A DNA stretch of 64,000 nt. Source: Acetobacteraceae bacterium. GTDB taxonomy: Bacteria > Pseudomonadota > Alphaproteobacteria > Acetobacterales > Acetobacteraceae. Positions within the stretch are counted from its first letter, which is position 1. Every line of letters begins with the position of its first letter. The DNA lies in the NCBI GenBank assembly GCA_027482245.1, contig JAIXWG010000064.1, positions 124,001-188,000 on the forward strand, in the 5' to 3' direction. Below the pieces are notes generated by a model. It did not search any database. It was given only the letters and a program-made list of their open reading frames with translations, and had not been told where the DNA came from. The translations under genes and the position numbers were made by a program. This document shows positions 25,690 to 34,233 of the stretch, one piece after another.

Positions 25690-27309
25690 CTACGCCACCC
25701 CGAAATGCCCCGCGAACTGCTCCCGCAGCTTCGTCTTCAGGATCTTCCCCGTTGCCGTATGGGGAATCTCCTCCACCACCACGACGTCGTCCGGCATCCA
25801 CCACTTCGCGACATGCGGCGCGATGTGGTCCAGCACCGACTGCTTCTCGATCACCCGCCCCGTCTTCGGCACCAGGATCAGCAGCGGCCGCTCATCCCAC
25901 TTCGGATGCCGTGCCGCCACCACCGCGGCTTCCGCCACATCCGGGTGCCCCACCGCCAGGTTTTCCAGCTCGATCGAGGAAATCCATTCGCCGCCGGACT
26001 TGATGACATCCTTGGTGCGGTCGGTGATGCGCATGTAGCCATTCGCATCGATGGTCGCGACGTCGCCGGTCTCGAACCACCCATCCTCGGTCAGTGAATC
26101 GCGCGCTGCCTTGAAGTAGCCCTTCGTCACCGTCGGCCCCTTCACCTGGAGGTTCCCGAAGGTCTCGCCATCCCAGGGCTTCTCCGCGCCATCGTCGCCG
26201 ACGATCCGCATGTCCACGGTGAACGGAGGAAAACCCTGGGTCTCCTGCAGGTCCAGCATCCCCTCGGCGTCCCGGTCGGCGACGGCGGGCTTGATCCCGC
26301 AGATCGTGCCGATGGGGGAGGTCTCCGTCATGCCCCAGGCATGCATCACCTTCACGCCGCGATCCGCGAAGGCTTTCGTGATCGCACGCGGGCAGGCGCT
26401 GCCGCCGATGATCACGCGCTGCAGGCTGCCGAGCCCGGCGCCCGTGGATTCCAGGTGCTGCAACAGGGAAAGCCACACGGTCGGCACGGCGGCCGTGAAG
26501 GTCACGCCTTCCTGCATGATGACCTCGTGGATGGAGGCACCGTCCAGCTTCGGCCCCGGCATCACCAGCCCCGCCCCGGTCAGCGCCGCGCTGAAGGGCA
26601 GGCACCACCCATTCGCGTGGAACATCGGCACCACCGGCATGACCTTGTCCACCGATCGCAGCCCGAACATGTCGGCCGCCGTGCTCGCCATGGCGTGCAG
26701 GATGTTGGAGCGGTGGGAGTAGAGCACCCCCTTTGGCTCCCCGGTGGTGCCGGAGGTGTAGCAGAGCCCGGCGGCGTCATTCTCCTCGCCCGCGACCCAG
26801 TCGAAATCTCCGTCCGCCTCCGCCAGCCAGGTCTCGTAGTCGATCGCGCCGGGCAGCGAGGTCTGCGGCATATGCGCCGCATCGGTGAGGATGATGTACC
26901 GCTTCACATGCGGCAGAACAGGAGCCAGCTTCTCGGCCAGTGCGACGAAGGTGAGGTCCAGCATCATCAGCCGGCTCTCGGCGTGGTTCAGGATCCAGGC
27001 GATCTGGTCCGGGAACAGCCGGGGATTCAGCGTGTGGTAGACGCCGCCCGCGCCGGTGATGCCGTACCAGGCCTCGATATGCCGCCAGGTGTTCCAGGCC
27101 AGCGTCGCCACGCGGTCGCCGGGCCGAACCCCCTCCCGCACCAGGCGCTGCGCCAGCTGCAGGGACCGCGCGCGCAGCGTCCGGTAGTCCGTGCGGTGGA
27201 AGGGCCCCTCCACGCTCCGGCTCACCACCGCCTGCCCGCCATGGTGCCGCGCCGCATGGTCGATCAGCCGATGGATCCGAAGCGGCCAGTCCTGCATCAG
27301 CCCGAGCAT
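25690..27309 (-). CDS. Long-chain fatty acid--CoA ligase family protein
   Basis: A 539-residue AMP-forming ligase. YTSGTTGEPKGVLYSH is the P-loop. Next come VVPMFHANGW, GWGMTE-like AWGMTETSPIG, DGWFETGDVATID, and the hinge motif RTKDVIKSGGEWISS. The C-terminal lysine lies in HTATGKILKTKLRE. It activates a carboxylic acid to its CoA thioester, probably a medium or long fatty acid. The start is ATG 27309 (MLGLMQDWPLRIHRL); the upstream open frame has no similarity. It is divergent from the ChvG-like kinase gene. Confidence 0.9.
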   Translation of the reverse strand: MLGLMQDWPLRIHRLIDHAARHHGGQAVVSRSVEGPFHRTDYRTLRARSLQLAQRLVREGVRPGDRVATLAWNTWRHIEAWYGITGAGGVYHTLNPRLFPDQIAWILNHAESRLMMLDLTFVALAEKLAPVLPHVKRYIILTDAAHMPQTSLPGAIDYETWLAEADGDFDWVAGEENDAAGLCYTSGTTGEPKGVLYSHRSNILHAMASTAADMFGLRSVDKVMPVVPMFHANGWCLPFSAALTGAGLVMPGPKLDGASIHEVIMQEGVTFTAAVPTVWLSLLQHLESTGAGLGSLQRVIIGGSACPRAITKAFADRGVKVMHAWGMTETSPIGTICGIKPAVADRDAEGMLDLQETQGFPPFTVDMRIVGDDGAEKPWDGETFGNLQVKGPTVTKGYFKAARDSLTEDGWFETGDVATIDANGYMRITDRTKDVIKSGGEWISSIELENLAVGHPDVAEAAVVAARHPKWDERPLLILVPKTGRVIEKQSVLDHIAPHVAKWWMPDDVVVVEEIPHTATGKILKTKLREQFAGHFGVA

Positions 27310-27460
27310 GCGCGTCCCCCCTCTGTCTTCCTTTTGCCGGAAGTCTTGGCCGAAGCCGCGCCCCGCGCAACCTGTCTCCCTCCGGTGGCCCCCCGGTCGC
27401 CATGGCGCCGCCACGGAGATCGGCGTTACTCTCAAGGCCCGAAGGAGAGCCTGACCCACC

Positions 27461-29140
27461 ATGCCGGATGCCGGCGGCGCGCCCGCCCTTCCCACGACGG
27501 AACGCCAGAAGCGGCGATGGCTCTCGCCCCTGCTGCGCCGCATCCTGCTGCTCAATGCGCTGCCGCCGGCGCTGCTGGCGGCCTCGCTGCTCTACCTCGA
27601 CCAGTACCAGAACGGGCTCCTGGCGGCGGAGGTGGAGGCGCTGCGCACCCAGGCCCGCATCTACGCCGCCGCGATCGGGGAAGCCGCGACCAGGCCGCGG
27701 GACGACCGCACCATCCTGGTCCCCGAAGCCGCCCGGCCACTGCTGCGCCGCCTGGTGGAGCCATCGCCCAACACCCAGGCTCGGCTCTTCGACAATACCG
27801 GCCTGATGGTGGCCGACAGCCGCGTGCGGGAAGGCCCGGGCGGCGCCATCGTCACGGAACCGCTGCCCCCGCCGGAACCCCGCGGCGCCTTCGCCGGCAC
27901 GGTGGCGGGGCTCTACGACCGGCTGCTGACCATCCTGCCCCGCCAGGCGCGGGACGAGGTGGTGGTGGACGTGAACCCCGATGCCCCCTCCTTCGACTGG
28001 CAACCCGAATTCGGTGGCGGCCAGGCAGGGTCCGACCGGCGGGAGGAGCTGCGCCTGGCGCTGGAGGGTGGCGTCCGCCCCTATATCCGCCGCACGGCGG
28101 ATGGCCGGCTGCTCGTCTCCGTCGCCGAACCCGCGCGCCGCGGCGCTGCCTCCGTCGGCATCGTGCTGCTGACGCGGGAGGCGCGGGAGGTGGATGCCCG
28201 GCTGCTCGACATCCGCGTCTCCGTCCTCGCGCTGTTCTCGACGGCGCTGGTGCTGACGGTGCTGCTCTCCACCTACCTCAACCGCACCCTGGCCACGCCG
28301 ATCCTGCAGCTGGCCCGTGCCGCGGCGGCGATGCGCGAGGGCGAGGGCCGCGGCGGCAGCGTGCCGAAGCCGCTGCTCGACCGGCCCGACGAGATCGGCG
28401 TGCTGGCGCGAGACCTGCAGACGGCGGCGCGCGCGCTCTGGGCGCGGATCGACGCCAACGAGCGCTTCGCCGCCGATGTGGCCCACGAGCTCCGCAACCC
28501 GCTGACCAGCGTGCGCAGCGCGATCGAAACGCTGCGCCGGATCGAGGATCCGGTGAAGCAGCGGCGCCTGCTGGCCATCATCTCCGACGATGCGGTGCGC
28601 ATGGACCGGCTGATCAACGACATCGCCGACAGCTCCCGCGTCGATGCCGAACTCTCCCGCACCATCGCCCAGCCCGTCGATGTCGCGCCCATCCTCGGCG
28701 CGCTCGGCGAGCTGCACGCCGCGACGCGGGAGGAGGATGACCCGACGGTGGAGATCGAGGCGCCGCAGGACGGGCTGATCGTCCGCGGCGTCGAAGGCCG
28801 CATCGTGCAGGTCTTCCGCAACCTGATCGGCAACGCCGTCTCCTTCAGCCCCGCCAAGGGCCATGTGACGGTCCGCGCGCGCCCCACCGGCCAGATGGTG
28901 GAGTTCGTGGTGGAGGATGAAGGGCCCGGCATCCCCGACGCGAAGCTGGAGAGCATCTTCGACCGCTTCTATTCGGAACGGCCGAGCGGCGAGCGCTTCG
29001 GCCAGCATTCGGGGCTCGGCCTGTCGATCAGCCGCCAGATCGTGGAAGGGCTGCGCGGACGCATCAGCGCCGAGAACAAGCGCGACGCGGCCGGCCACGT
29101 GACCGGCGCGCGCTTCATCGTCACGCTGCCGGCGGCCTGA
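27461..29140 (+). CDS. ChvG-like sensor histidine kinase with stimulus-sensing domain
   Basis: A 559-residue inner-membrane kinase. It has a first span near residues 28-46, a ~200-residue periplasmic stimulus-sensing region, a second span near 250-270, HAMP, then a HisKA box FAADVAHELRNPLTSVRSAI. The ATPase region has N-box NLIGNAVSFSP, DEGPGIPD and GLGLSISRQIVEGL. In alphaproteobacteria ChvG pairs with the regulator ChvI, usually next door with hprK and PTS genes downstream. Neither occurs here, so this copy is an orphan or its partner is elsewhere. The gene stands alone, divergent from the acyl-CoA ligase. Confidence 0.9.
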   Translation: MPDAGGAPALPTTERQKRRWLSPLLRRILLLNALPPALLAASLLYLDQYQNGLLAAEVEALRTQARIYAAAIGEAATRPRDDRTILVPEAARPLLRRLVEPSPNTQARLFDNTGLMVADSRVREGPGGAIVTEPLPPPEPRGAFAGTVAGLYDRLLTILPRQARDEVVVDVNPDAPSFDWQPEFGGGQAGSDRREELRLALEGGVRPYIRRTADGRLLVSVAEPARRGAASVGIVLLTREAREVDARLLDIRVSVLALFSTALVLTVLLSTYLNRTLATPILQLARAAAAMREGEGRGGSVPKPLLDRPDEIGVLARDLQTAARALWARIDANERFAADVAHELRNPLTSVRSAIETLRRIEDPVKQRRLLAIISDDAVRMDRLINDIADSSRVDAELSRTIAQPVDVAPILGALGELHAATREEDDPTVEIEAPQDGLIVRGVEGRIVQVFRNLIGNAVSFSPAKGHVTVRARPTGQMVEFVVEDEGPGIPDAKLESIFDRFYSERPSGERFGQHSGLGLSISRQIVEGLRGRISAENKRDAAGHVTGARFIVTLPAA

Positions 29141-29243
29141 CCAGCGCGAAACAGCCGAAACGGAGGCGCCATCGCGGGTGGCGGCAGGTGGCGATAGGCT
29201 GCGCCGCCGCAATGGTGCGCCGCATCCGCGAAGGCCGATCGCC

Positions 29244-29861
29244 ATGCAATGGAACGCGCTGCAGAACGCCGCCAAGGCCAAGGGAACGCTGGTCTTCGCG
29301 ATGAACCAGTCCCAGACGCCAGCCATGACGGAGCCGGGGCCCTGGGGCACCTCGACCGACGGCTATTGCATCGGGCTCGCGGCCACATGGATCGCCTGGC
29401 AGTACCAGGGGAAGAACTTCCCCGTGGATGGGACCAAGGCCTGCGACAATCCGCCCTGGCAATCCACCATGGCGCAGACGCTGTCGGATACGACCAATGC
29501 GGCGAAGTGGCTCGACTACTGGACGGCAGCCTCCGGCCCCTTCCAGATGACGCTGTCGGACGGGCTGCGCGCCACGCGCGCCACCATGCTGACCGGCGCC
29601 TTCATCCATTCCATCGCCGCCAAGGCCTATGGCTGCTACGGCATCACCGTGACGGGCACGGGCGGGACGCATGCGGTCGCGGTGCGCCACGCGAAGGACA
29701 ACCGCTTCCACTTCTTCGATGCCAATAACGGGCATTTCGTGGTGCGGGACCACACGCTGATCGCGGCCTTCCTCGACAAGTACTGGAAGGACAGCGGCTA
29801 CGCGAACAATTTTCTCGAATCGACCGCCGCCATCGTCGGCATCCGGCCGCCGATCAGCTGA
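29244..29861 (+). CDS. YopT-like (peptidase C58) cysteine protease domain protein
   Basis: A 205-residue protein without signal peptide. DGYCIGLAATWI holds a candidate nucleophile Cys42, GTHAVAV holds His143, and FHFFDANNGHFV holds Asp159. The order Cys-His-Asp, the local motifs and the 16-residue His-Asp spacing match the C58/YopT family (YopT His258, Asp274), papain-like proteases often used as effectors or toxins. It starts at ATG 29244. No secretion or immunity gene is seen beside it. The remaining parts are unlike anything I recognise, so activity and target are unknown. Confidence 0.65.
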   Translation: MQWNALQNAAKAKGTLVFAMNQSQTPAMTEPGPWGTSTDGYCIGLAATWIAWQYQGKNFPVDGTKACDNPPWQSTMAQTLSDTTNAAKWLDYWTAASGPFQMTLSDGLRATRATMLTGAFIHSIAAKAYGCYGITVTGTGGTHAVAVRHAKDNRFHFFDANNGHFVVRDHTLIAAFLDKYWKDSGYANNFLESTAAIVGIRPPIS

Positions 29862-29866
29862 GCATG

Positions 29867-29899
29867 AAAAAGGCCGGGGCCTTCCGGCACCCGGCCCCG
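29867..29899 (-). terminator. Intrinsic terminator of gcrA
   Basis: On the minus strand a 7-bp G/C stem (29893-29899 with 29875-29881, 11-base loop) is followed shortly by five T residues (29871-29867). It lies 20 bp beyond the gcrA stop. On the plus strand there is no T-run, so the C58 gene would be only weakly terminated. Confidence 0.55.
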
Positions 29900-29919
29900 T
29901 TCGAGAAAAGCCGCGCTGG

Positions 29920-30417
29920 TCAGGCGGCGTCTTCCCGCCGGTCGCGCGCCTTCACATAGGCCACGGCGGCGTGCTGGGTGCAGTAGGGCTTCCCGGAGGT
30001 CGCCTCCGCCGTGCAGAAGCGGAAATCCGCCGTGCCGGGCTCCCCGATCGGCCAGCAGCATGTCCGGGCAGCGCCGAGGCGCGGGAAGGCCCGCACCACG
30101 GCCGTGGGCGCGGCAGAAGCCGTCATCGGTGCAGCCGGCGCCGGCGTTGCCGTGGTGGCGACGGGGGCCGAAGCGGGGGCCAGGGTGCTGCGCGGCGCGG
30201 GGCTGGCGGGGCGCGCGGCCCGCACCGGCGCCACCGCCGGCTTCTCGGCCACCGCTTCGCGACGGATCGGGCTCGGCCGCGCGGGCAGGTTCAGGCGATG
30301 CGCCTTGCCGACCACGGCATTCTTGGACACGCCCATGCGGCGCCCGATCTCGGCCGTCGAATGGCCTTCCGCCCAGAGCGCCCGAAGCCGCTCGATCGCT
30401 TCCGCAGACCAATCCAT
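29920..30417 (-). CDS. gcrA: Cell-cycle transcriptional regulator GcrA
   Basis: A 165-residue GcrA family protein. The N-terminal helix-turn-helix starts MDWSAEAIERLRALWAEG and includes MGVSKNAVVGKAHRLNLPAR. A Pro/Ala/Val linker follows, then the C-terminal domain with CCWPIGEPG and the final CTAEATSGKPYCTQHAAVAY. GcrA works with sigma70 at promoters containing CcrM-methylated GANTC sites. The ATG at 30417 is the canonical start. Three GANTC sites and a nested palindrome lie directly upstream, which suggests methylation-linked control of its own promoter. Confidence 0.93.
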   Translation of the reverse strand: MDWSAEAIERLRALWAEGHSTAEIGRRMGVSKNAVVGKAHRLNLPARPSPIRREAVAEKPAVAPVRAARPASPAPRSTLAPASAPVATTATPAPAAPMTASAAPTAVVRAFPRLGAARTCCWPIGEPGTADFRFCTAEATSGKPYCTQHAAVAYVKARDRREDAA

Positions 30418-30468
30418 CGAAGTCTCCCGCTGCGCCCCAGACACAAGATAGGGTAGTGCAACGCGGGG

Positions 30469-30561
30469 GGTGACCACAAGTTGTGGAGTGGTCACCGGCG
30501 CATGAATCCTGTGGACAGAGCGGGACGAATCTCCCGCCCTGCCTTCAGGCTGGGCAGAATC
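30469..30561 (-). promoter_or_regulatory. gcrA upstream region: nested palindrome and three GANTC sites
   Basis: GGTGACCAC at 30469-30477 pairs with GTGGTCACC at 30488-30496, and inside it CCACAA-G-TTGTGG (30474-30486) is a second perfect palindrome. Further upstream three GAATC (GANTC) sites occur within 58 bp (30504-30508, 30527-30531, 30557-30561). A CTGTCCACA-like sequence on the minus strand resembles a weak DnaA box. Functions are inferred from GcrA/CcrM biology. Confidence 0.45.
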
Positions 30562-31527
30562 TCAGAACAGAAGACCCTTCCTGAGCAAGCCATGAACGCC
30601 CTTCTCCCCGTTCACGGTTTGCGTCACCCGGAAATCCACCGCGAGCGAGCACAGCTGGTAGGCATCGGCGGCGGAGACGTTCATCCGCGCCACGATGAAG
30701 GCGATCATCTCCCGCAGCGCCTGCTTCATGGCGAGGTCGAGATCCTCATGCATGCCCATGGAGACGTAGTGCGTCTTCGTCTCCGCCTTCGGGAACTTCA
30801 GGATGGGGTCCTTGGCGCCGCCGCCCTTTTCCAGCGTCAGGCGGAAATGGCCGGTCAGGCACATCTCCAGCGCGTTGATGCAGACCTCGCCATCGCCCTG
30901 CACGCCATGGCCGTCACCGGCGGAGAAATTGGCGCCCGCGACATGCACGGGCAGCCACAGCGTGGTGCCGGCCGTCAGTTCCTTGTTGTCCATGTTGCCG
31001 CCATGGGCGCGCGGCTCCTTCGTGCTGATCGTCCCCCATTCCGGGGGCGGCGCCACGCCCATGACGCCGAAGAAGGGGCTGAGCGGCAGGGTCACGCCGG
31101 GGCCGACCGGCACCTTGCCCGTCATCGTCGCCTTGTCGACCGGGATGTGCAGCATCCGGTGATAGGGGAAATCCTCCGGCAGCGTGCCGCCGAGCGGCCG
31201 GAAGCCGCAGAAGCCCCAATCGCAGCCGAGGTCGATGCGCTCGATGTCGATGCGCAGCGCATCGCCGGGCTCGGCGCCCGCCACCGCCACCGGGCCGGTC
31301 AGAATGTGCGGGCCGAGGCGCGGCGGCTTGCTGGCATGGATGGCGGCCAGCGCCGCCGGCGGCACCAGGCCGGAGGAGGCCGGGGGCATCACCTCCGGCG
31401 CGCCGGAGACGCATTCGAGGACGACGAGGTCGCCCGACTGCACCGTCGCCACCGGGGCGAAGCTGGCATCGAAGGCGCCCCAGCGGATGGTCTCGGGCGT
31501 GGCGGGAACGCAGCGTGTCTCGGGCAT
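30562..31527 (-). CDS. Acetamidase/formamidase family protein
   Basis: A 321-residue FmdA/AmdA-type amidohydrolase. Family features include the beta-rich core, GTISTKEPRAHGGNMDNKEL with His and Asp of the metal site, VHVAGANFSAGDGHGVQGDGEV, and ALEMCLTGHF. It releases ammonia from formamide or other short amides. The ATG at 31527 starts MPETRC; the 39 bp of open frame upstream are unlikely to be translated. No amide transporter genes lie alongside. Confidence 0.88.
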   Translation of the reverse strand: MPETRCVPATPETIRWGAFDASFAPVATVQSGDLVVLECVSGAPEVMPPASSGLVPPAALAAIHASKPPRLGPHILTGPVAVAGAEPGDALRIDIERIDLGCDWGFCGFRPLGGTLPEDFPYHRMLHIPVDKATMTGKVPVGPGVTLPLSPFFGVMGVAPPPEWGTISTKEPRAHGGNMDNKELTAGTTLWLPVHVAGANFSAGDGHGVQGDGEVCINALEMCLTGHFRLTLEKGGGAKDPILKFPKAETKTHYVSMGMHEDLDLAMKQALREMIAFIVARMNVSAADAYQLCSLAVDFRVTQTVNGEKGVHGLLRKGLLF

Positions 31528-31651
31528 GGACGGACCTCTTGCGGTGTCTGTCCTCGCACTTCCCACCGGGGACAGCGCCGGTCAATCCGGGGGCGGGCGG
31601 GGTTTCAGGCCAGCTGTCGCCGCTGTGCCCAAGCCGCGGGCAGGCGGCGGC

Positions 31652-32344
31652 TCAATGCGCCCCGAAGGTGAAGCGGATGCGGCGCTGGTCGCCCGGGCAG
31701 ACCTGGCCGAGGCGGCGATACTCCTCAGGGCTGTCGATCACCGCATGCTGCGCGGCGCGGGCCTGGCGCAGCCGTTCCAGCACCGGCTCCACCGCCGCGG
31801 CCAGCTGGTCCTGCAGCATCAGGGCGGCGGCGCCGACATCGGGCGCCCGCGCCTCGGCGCGCGCGGCCCAGGCCCGCGCCGCGCTGCGCAGCCCCTCCGC
31901 CGCGTCGCGCAGCGTGCGGCGGTTCACCTCGGCATGGCGGCGTTCATGGGCCAGCACCTCCCCCGCCAGGCACCCGGCGCGGGGGATTTCCCGCGCCAGG
32001 CGGATGATGTGCTCGGCATGCACCAGCGTCAGGCGGATCTCGGATGGCACGGCGCAGACCCCGCCCGCGCCGGGCGTGCCGCTGCGAGCGGTGATCTCGC
32101 TCCGCCATTCCACGCGCGACAGCGTCAGGCCGAGATGATGCAGCGGCGGGCCGACCTCCACCTCCCCGCCCTCCGCGATCTGGCGCAGCTGCGCGGCCGG
32201 CAGCGGGGGCAGCACCCGGGGTTCGGGATCGGAGAGGCTGACATTCAGCGCCGGCGTGCCACGCGGCGGGCAGGCGGGCTGGGCCAGGGCCGCACCGGCC
32301 GAGAGCAGGAGGAACGCCGCGACGAAGGCCAGCAGGAGGTTCAG
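31652..32344 (-). CDS. Secreted protein with HExxH motif, probable CTG start
   Basis: The frame downstream of GTG 32215 lacks a signal, but continuing upstream gives a clear signal peptide (LLLAFVAAFLLLSAGAALA). The only start upstream of it is CTG 32344, which overlaps the corA stop as CTGA and has GGAAGGG six bases in front. That gives 230 residues. The mature part has four cysteines and VLAHERRHAEVNR, an HExxH pattern, followed by a long Ala/Arg helix-rich region. It recalls secreted DUF922-type putative zinc proteases, but the assignment is weak. Confidence 0.6.
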   Translation of the reverse strand: MNLLLAFVAAFLLLSAGAALAQPACPPRGTPALNVSLSDPEPRVLPPLPAAQLRQIAEGGEVEVGPPLHHLGLTLSRVEWRSEITARSGTPGAGGVCAVPSEIRLTLVHAEHIIRLAREIPRAGCLAGEVLAHERRHAEVNRRTLRDAAEGLRSAARAWAARAEARAPDVGAAALMLQDQLAAAVEPVLERLRQARAAQHAVIDSPEEYRRLGQVCPGDQRRIRFTFGAH

Positions 32345-33324
32345 AGCCAGCCCTTCCGCTTGAAGTAGAGGATGGGCAGGACGGCGGAGAAGACCATCAG
32401 CACCAGCGCCGCCGGATAGCCGTATTCGGAAGCGAGTTCGGGCATGTGCTGGAAGTTCATGCCGTAGATGCTGGCGATCAGCGTCGGCGGCATCAGCGCG
32501 ACGGAGGCCACGGTGAAGGTCTTGATGATCGCGTTCTGCTCGACGTTCAGGATGCCGAGCACGGCGTCGAGCAGGAAGTTCGCCTTGCCGTTCAGGAAGG
32601 CAGCGTGATCGACCAGGCTGCGGACGTCCCGCACCAGGGTCTTCAGCAGGCTCTGGTTGTCCTTCCGCACCGCCGTCGCCTTCTCCGCCCCCACGAAGGA
32701 CAGGATGCGGGTCAGGCCGAGCAGCGTCTCGTTCGCGCGCGTCGTCACCTCTCCGACCTGGCCGAGGGTGATCAGCGCTTCCCGCAGGTCGTGGTCGCGC
32801 GCATTCGCCTTCACCTTGCTGCGCGCGGAGCGGAAGGAGGCGGAGGAGGCACGGTCCATGTCGCTGCCGACCCGTTCCAGGATATCGGCAAGGCGGTCCA
32901 CGATCTGCTCGAACAGATGGAGCATGACGGCATCGGGCGTCGCCAGCAGCCCGGGTGTCCGCTGGCAGCGCAGCGCGAAGACGCTGAAGGCCTTGGGGGT
33001 CGCGTAGCGCACCGTCACCAGGGCGCTGTTGGACAGCACGAAGGTGATGGGCGTCGACCCGTATTCGCCGCCCTCCACGCCATAGAGGAAGTTGGCCGTG
33101 AGGAAGAGCGCCTCCTCCTCCCGGTAGAGGCGGGAGGAGCTTTCGATCTCCTGCATCTCCTCCCGGGTCGGGATCTCGAGCTTCAGCGCGTCCTTGACGG
33201 CGCGGCCTTCCTCGGGGGTCGGGTTCAGCAGGTCGATCCAGACGGCGCCCGCCACGTCCGGCAACGGCAGGATGCCGTCCCGAAGCGTCAGGCGGCCTTC
33301 CGCGACGGTGTAGGTCGTCATCAT
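32341..33324 (-). CDS. corA: CorA family magnesium/metal transporter
   Basis: A 327-residue protein. A cytoplasmic alpha/beta domain (VWIDLLNPTPEEGRAV) and long coiled helices precede two C-terminal spans. The signature YGMNF ends the first span, and a basic tail FKRKGWL closes the protein. It forms pentameric Mg2+/Co2+ channels. ATG 33324 or 33321 are equivalent starts. The stop overlaps the CTG of the next gene, suggesting a two-gene transcript. Confidence 0.93.
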   Translation of the reverse strand: MMTTYTVAEGRLTLRDGILPLPDVAGAVWIDLLNPTPEEGRAVKDALKLEIPTREEMQEIESSSRLYREEEALFLTANFLYGVEGGEYGSTPITFVLSNSALVTVRYATPKAFSVFALRCQRTPGLLATPDAVMLHLFEQIVDRLADILERVGSDMDRASSASFRSARSKVKANARDHDLREALITLGQVGEVTTRANETLLGLTRILSFVGAEKATAVRKDNQSLLKTLVRDVRSLVDHAAFLNGKANFLLDAVLGILNVEQNAIIKTFTVASVALMPPTLIASIYGMNFQHMPELASEYGYPAALVLMVFSAVLPILYFKRKGWL

Positions 33325-33428
33325 GTCGCGTACTCCCGCCCCGGGCCTACCCGTCTCGAGCCGGCGGCATCTAGCGCGCCCGGGCGGGGCCTGTCACCCG
33401 CCCGGATGCTGCATCGCGTCAGAGGGCG

Positions 33429-34106
33429 TCAGGGCGTTGCCGGAAGGCCGCACAGGCGCGCCACGGCGGGGAAATCAACGGCCTCGCGATGCCGGCCCGC
33501 GGGCTTCGTGCCATCCGCCGCGCGGATCAGCTGGCAGGTGGCGAGGCCACTCGCGGCGGCCGCGTCCAGCTCCTCCGCGACGTCGGACAGGAACAGGATC
33601 GAGGTCGGCGGCCTGTCCAGCGCCGCGGCGATGGCGGCGTAGGAAGCGGCCTCCCGCTTGTGGCCGACCTTCGTGTCAAAGAAGCCGGAGAACAGCGGCA
33701 GCAGGTCGCCGGCCTCGCTATGGCCGAAGAGCAGCTTCTGCGCGGCGACGGAGCCCGAGGAATAGACGGCGAGCCTGAGCCCCGCCGCGTGCCAGGTGCG
33801 GAGGCAGGGCGCGACATCCGGCCAGAGGTGCCCGCGCAGCCGCCCATCGCGGAAGCCGGCCTCCCAGATCATGCCCTGCAGCGTCTTGAGCGGCGTCGCC
33901 TTCACGTCCGCCGCCATCCAGCCCCGCAGCGTCGCGGCAGGGTCGGGGCCGGGCACCTCGGCCAGGATCGCCGCGACCTCCGCGTCGCCACGGCGCGCCT
34001 CGAGAAAGCCGTCCAGCGCCTGCTCCGCGAAGGGGAACAGCGTCTCCTTCACGAAGGCGATGGCGCTGGTCGTGCCCTCGATGTCCGTCAGGACCGTCGA
34101 GATCAT
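33429..34106 (-). CDS. mtnC: Acireductone synthase (2,3-diketomethylthiopentyl-1-phosphate enolase-phosphatase)
   Basis: A 225-residue HAD enzyme. It starts VLTDIEGTTSAIAFVKETLFP with the catalytic Asp8 and Glu10, then YSSGSVAAQKLLFGHSEAGDL and ILFLSDVAEELDAA for the later HAD motifs. It enolises and dephosphorylates DK-MTP-1-P in the methionine salvage pathway. ATG 34106 is used; the 111 bp of open frame upstream lack similarity. A small hairpin (34114-34130) sits just before it. It follows mtnD by 127 bp on the same strand. Confidence 0.93.
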   Translation of the reverse strand: MISTVLTDIEGTTSAIAFVKETLFPFAEQALDGFLEARRGDAEVAAILAEVPGPDPAATLRGWMAADVKATPLKTLQGMIWEAGFRDGRLRGHLWPDVAPCLRTWHAAGLRLAVYSSGSVAAQKLLFGHSEAGDLLPLFSGFFDTKVGHKREAASYAAIAAALDRPPTSILFLSDVAEELDAAAASGLATCQLIRAADGTKPAGRHREAVDFPAVARLCGLPATP

Positions 34107-34233
34107 GGCAGGCGGCCCGCGTCGCGGGCCGAGGCCGCGAATGCGGCCCGGGCACAACCCGGCGGCGCATCCGGGCACACCAGTCGCCTGCGCGAAAGCC
34201 AAGTGCGCGGAGCGCACGCCGGCGTTTGAGGCA

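Noticed and set aside
25690..27309. Acyl-CoA ligase as the p-coumaroyl ligase for the PYP-like protein
   Set aside because: It looks like a fatty-acid ligase, lies 12 kb away and is not co-transcribed with the PYP-like gene; no tyrosine ammonia-lyase nearby.
32446..33642. 398-codon plus-strand frame opposite corA and mtnC
   Set aside because: Composition is that of an antisense shadow, and the minus-strand genes are clearly conserved.
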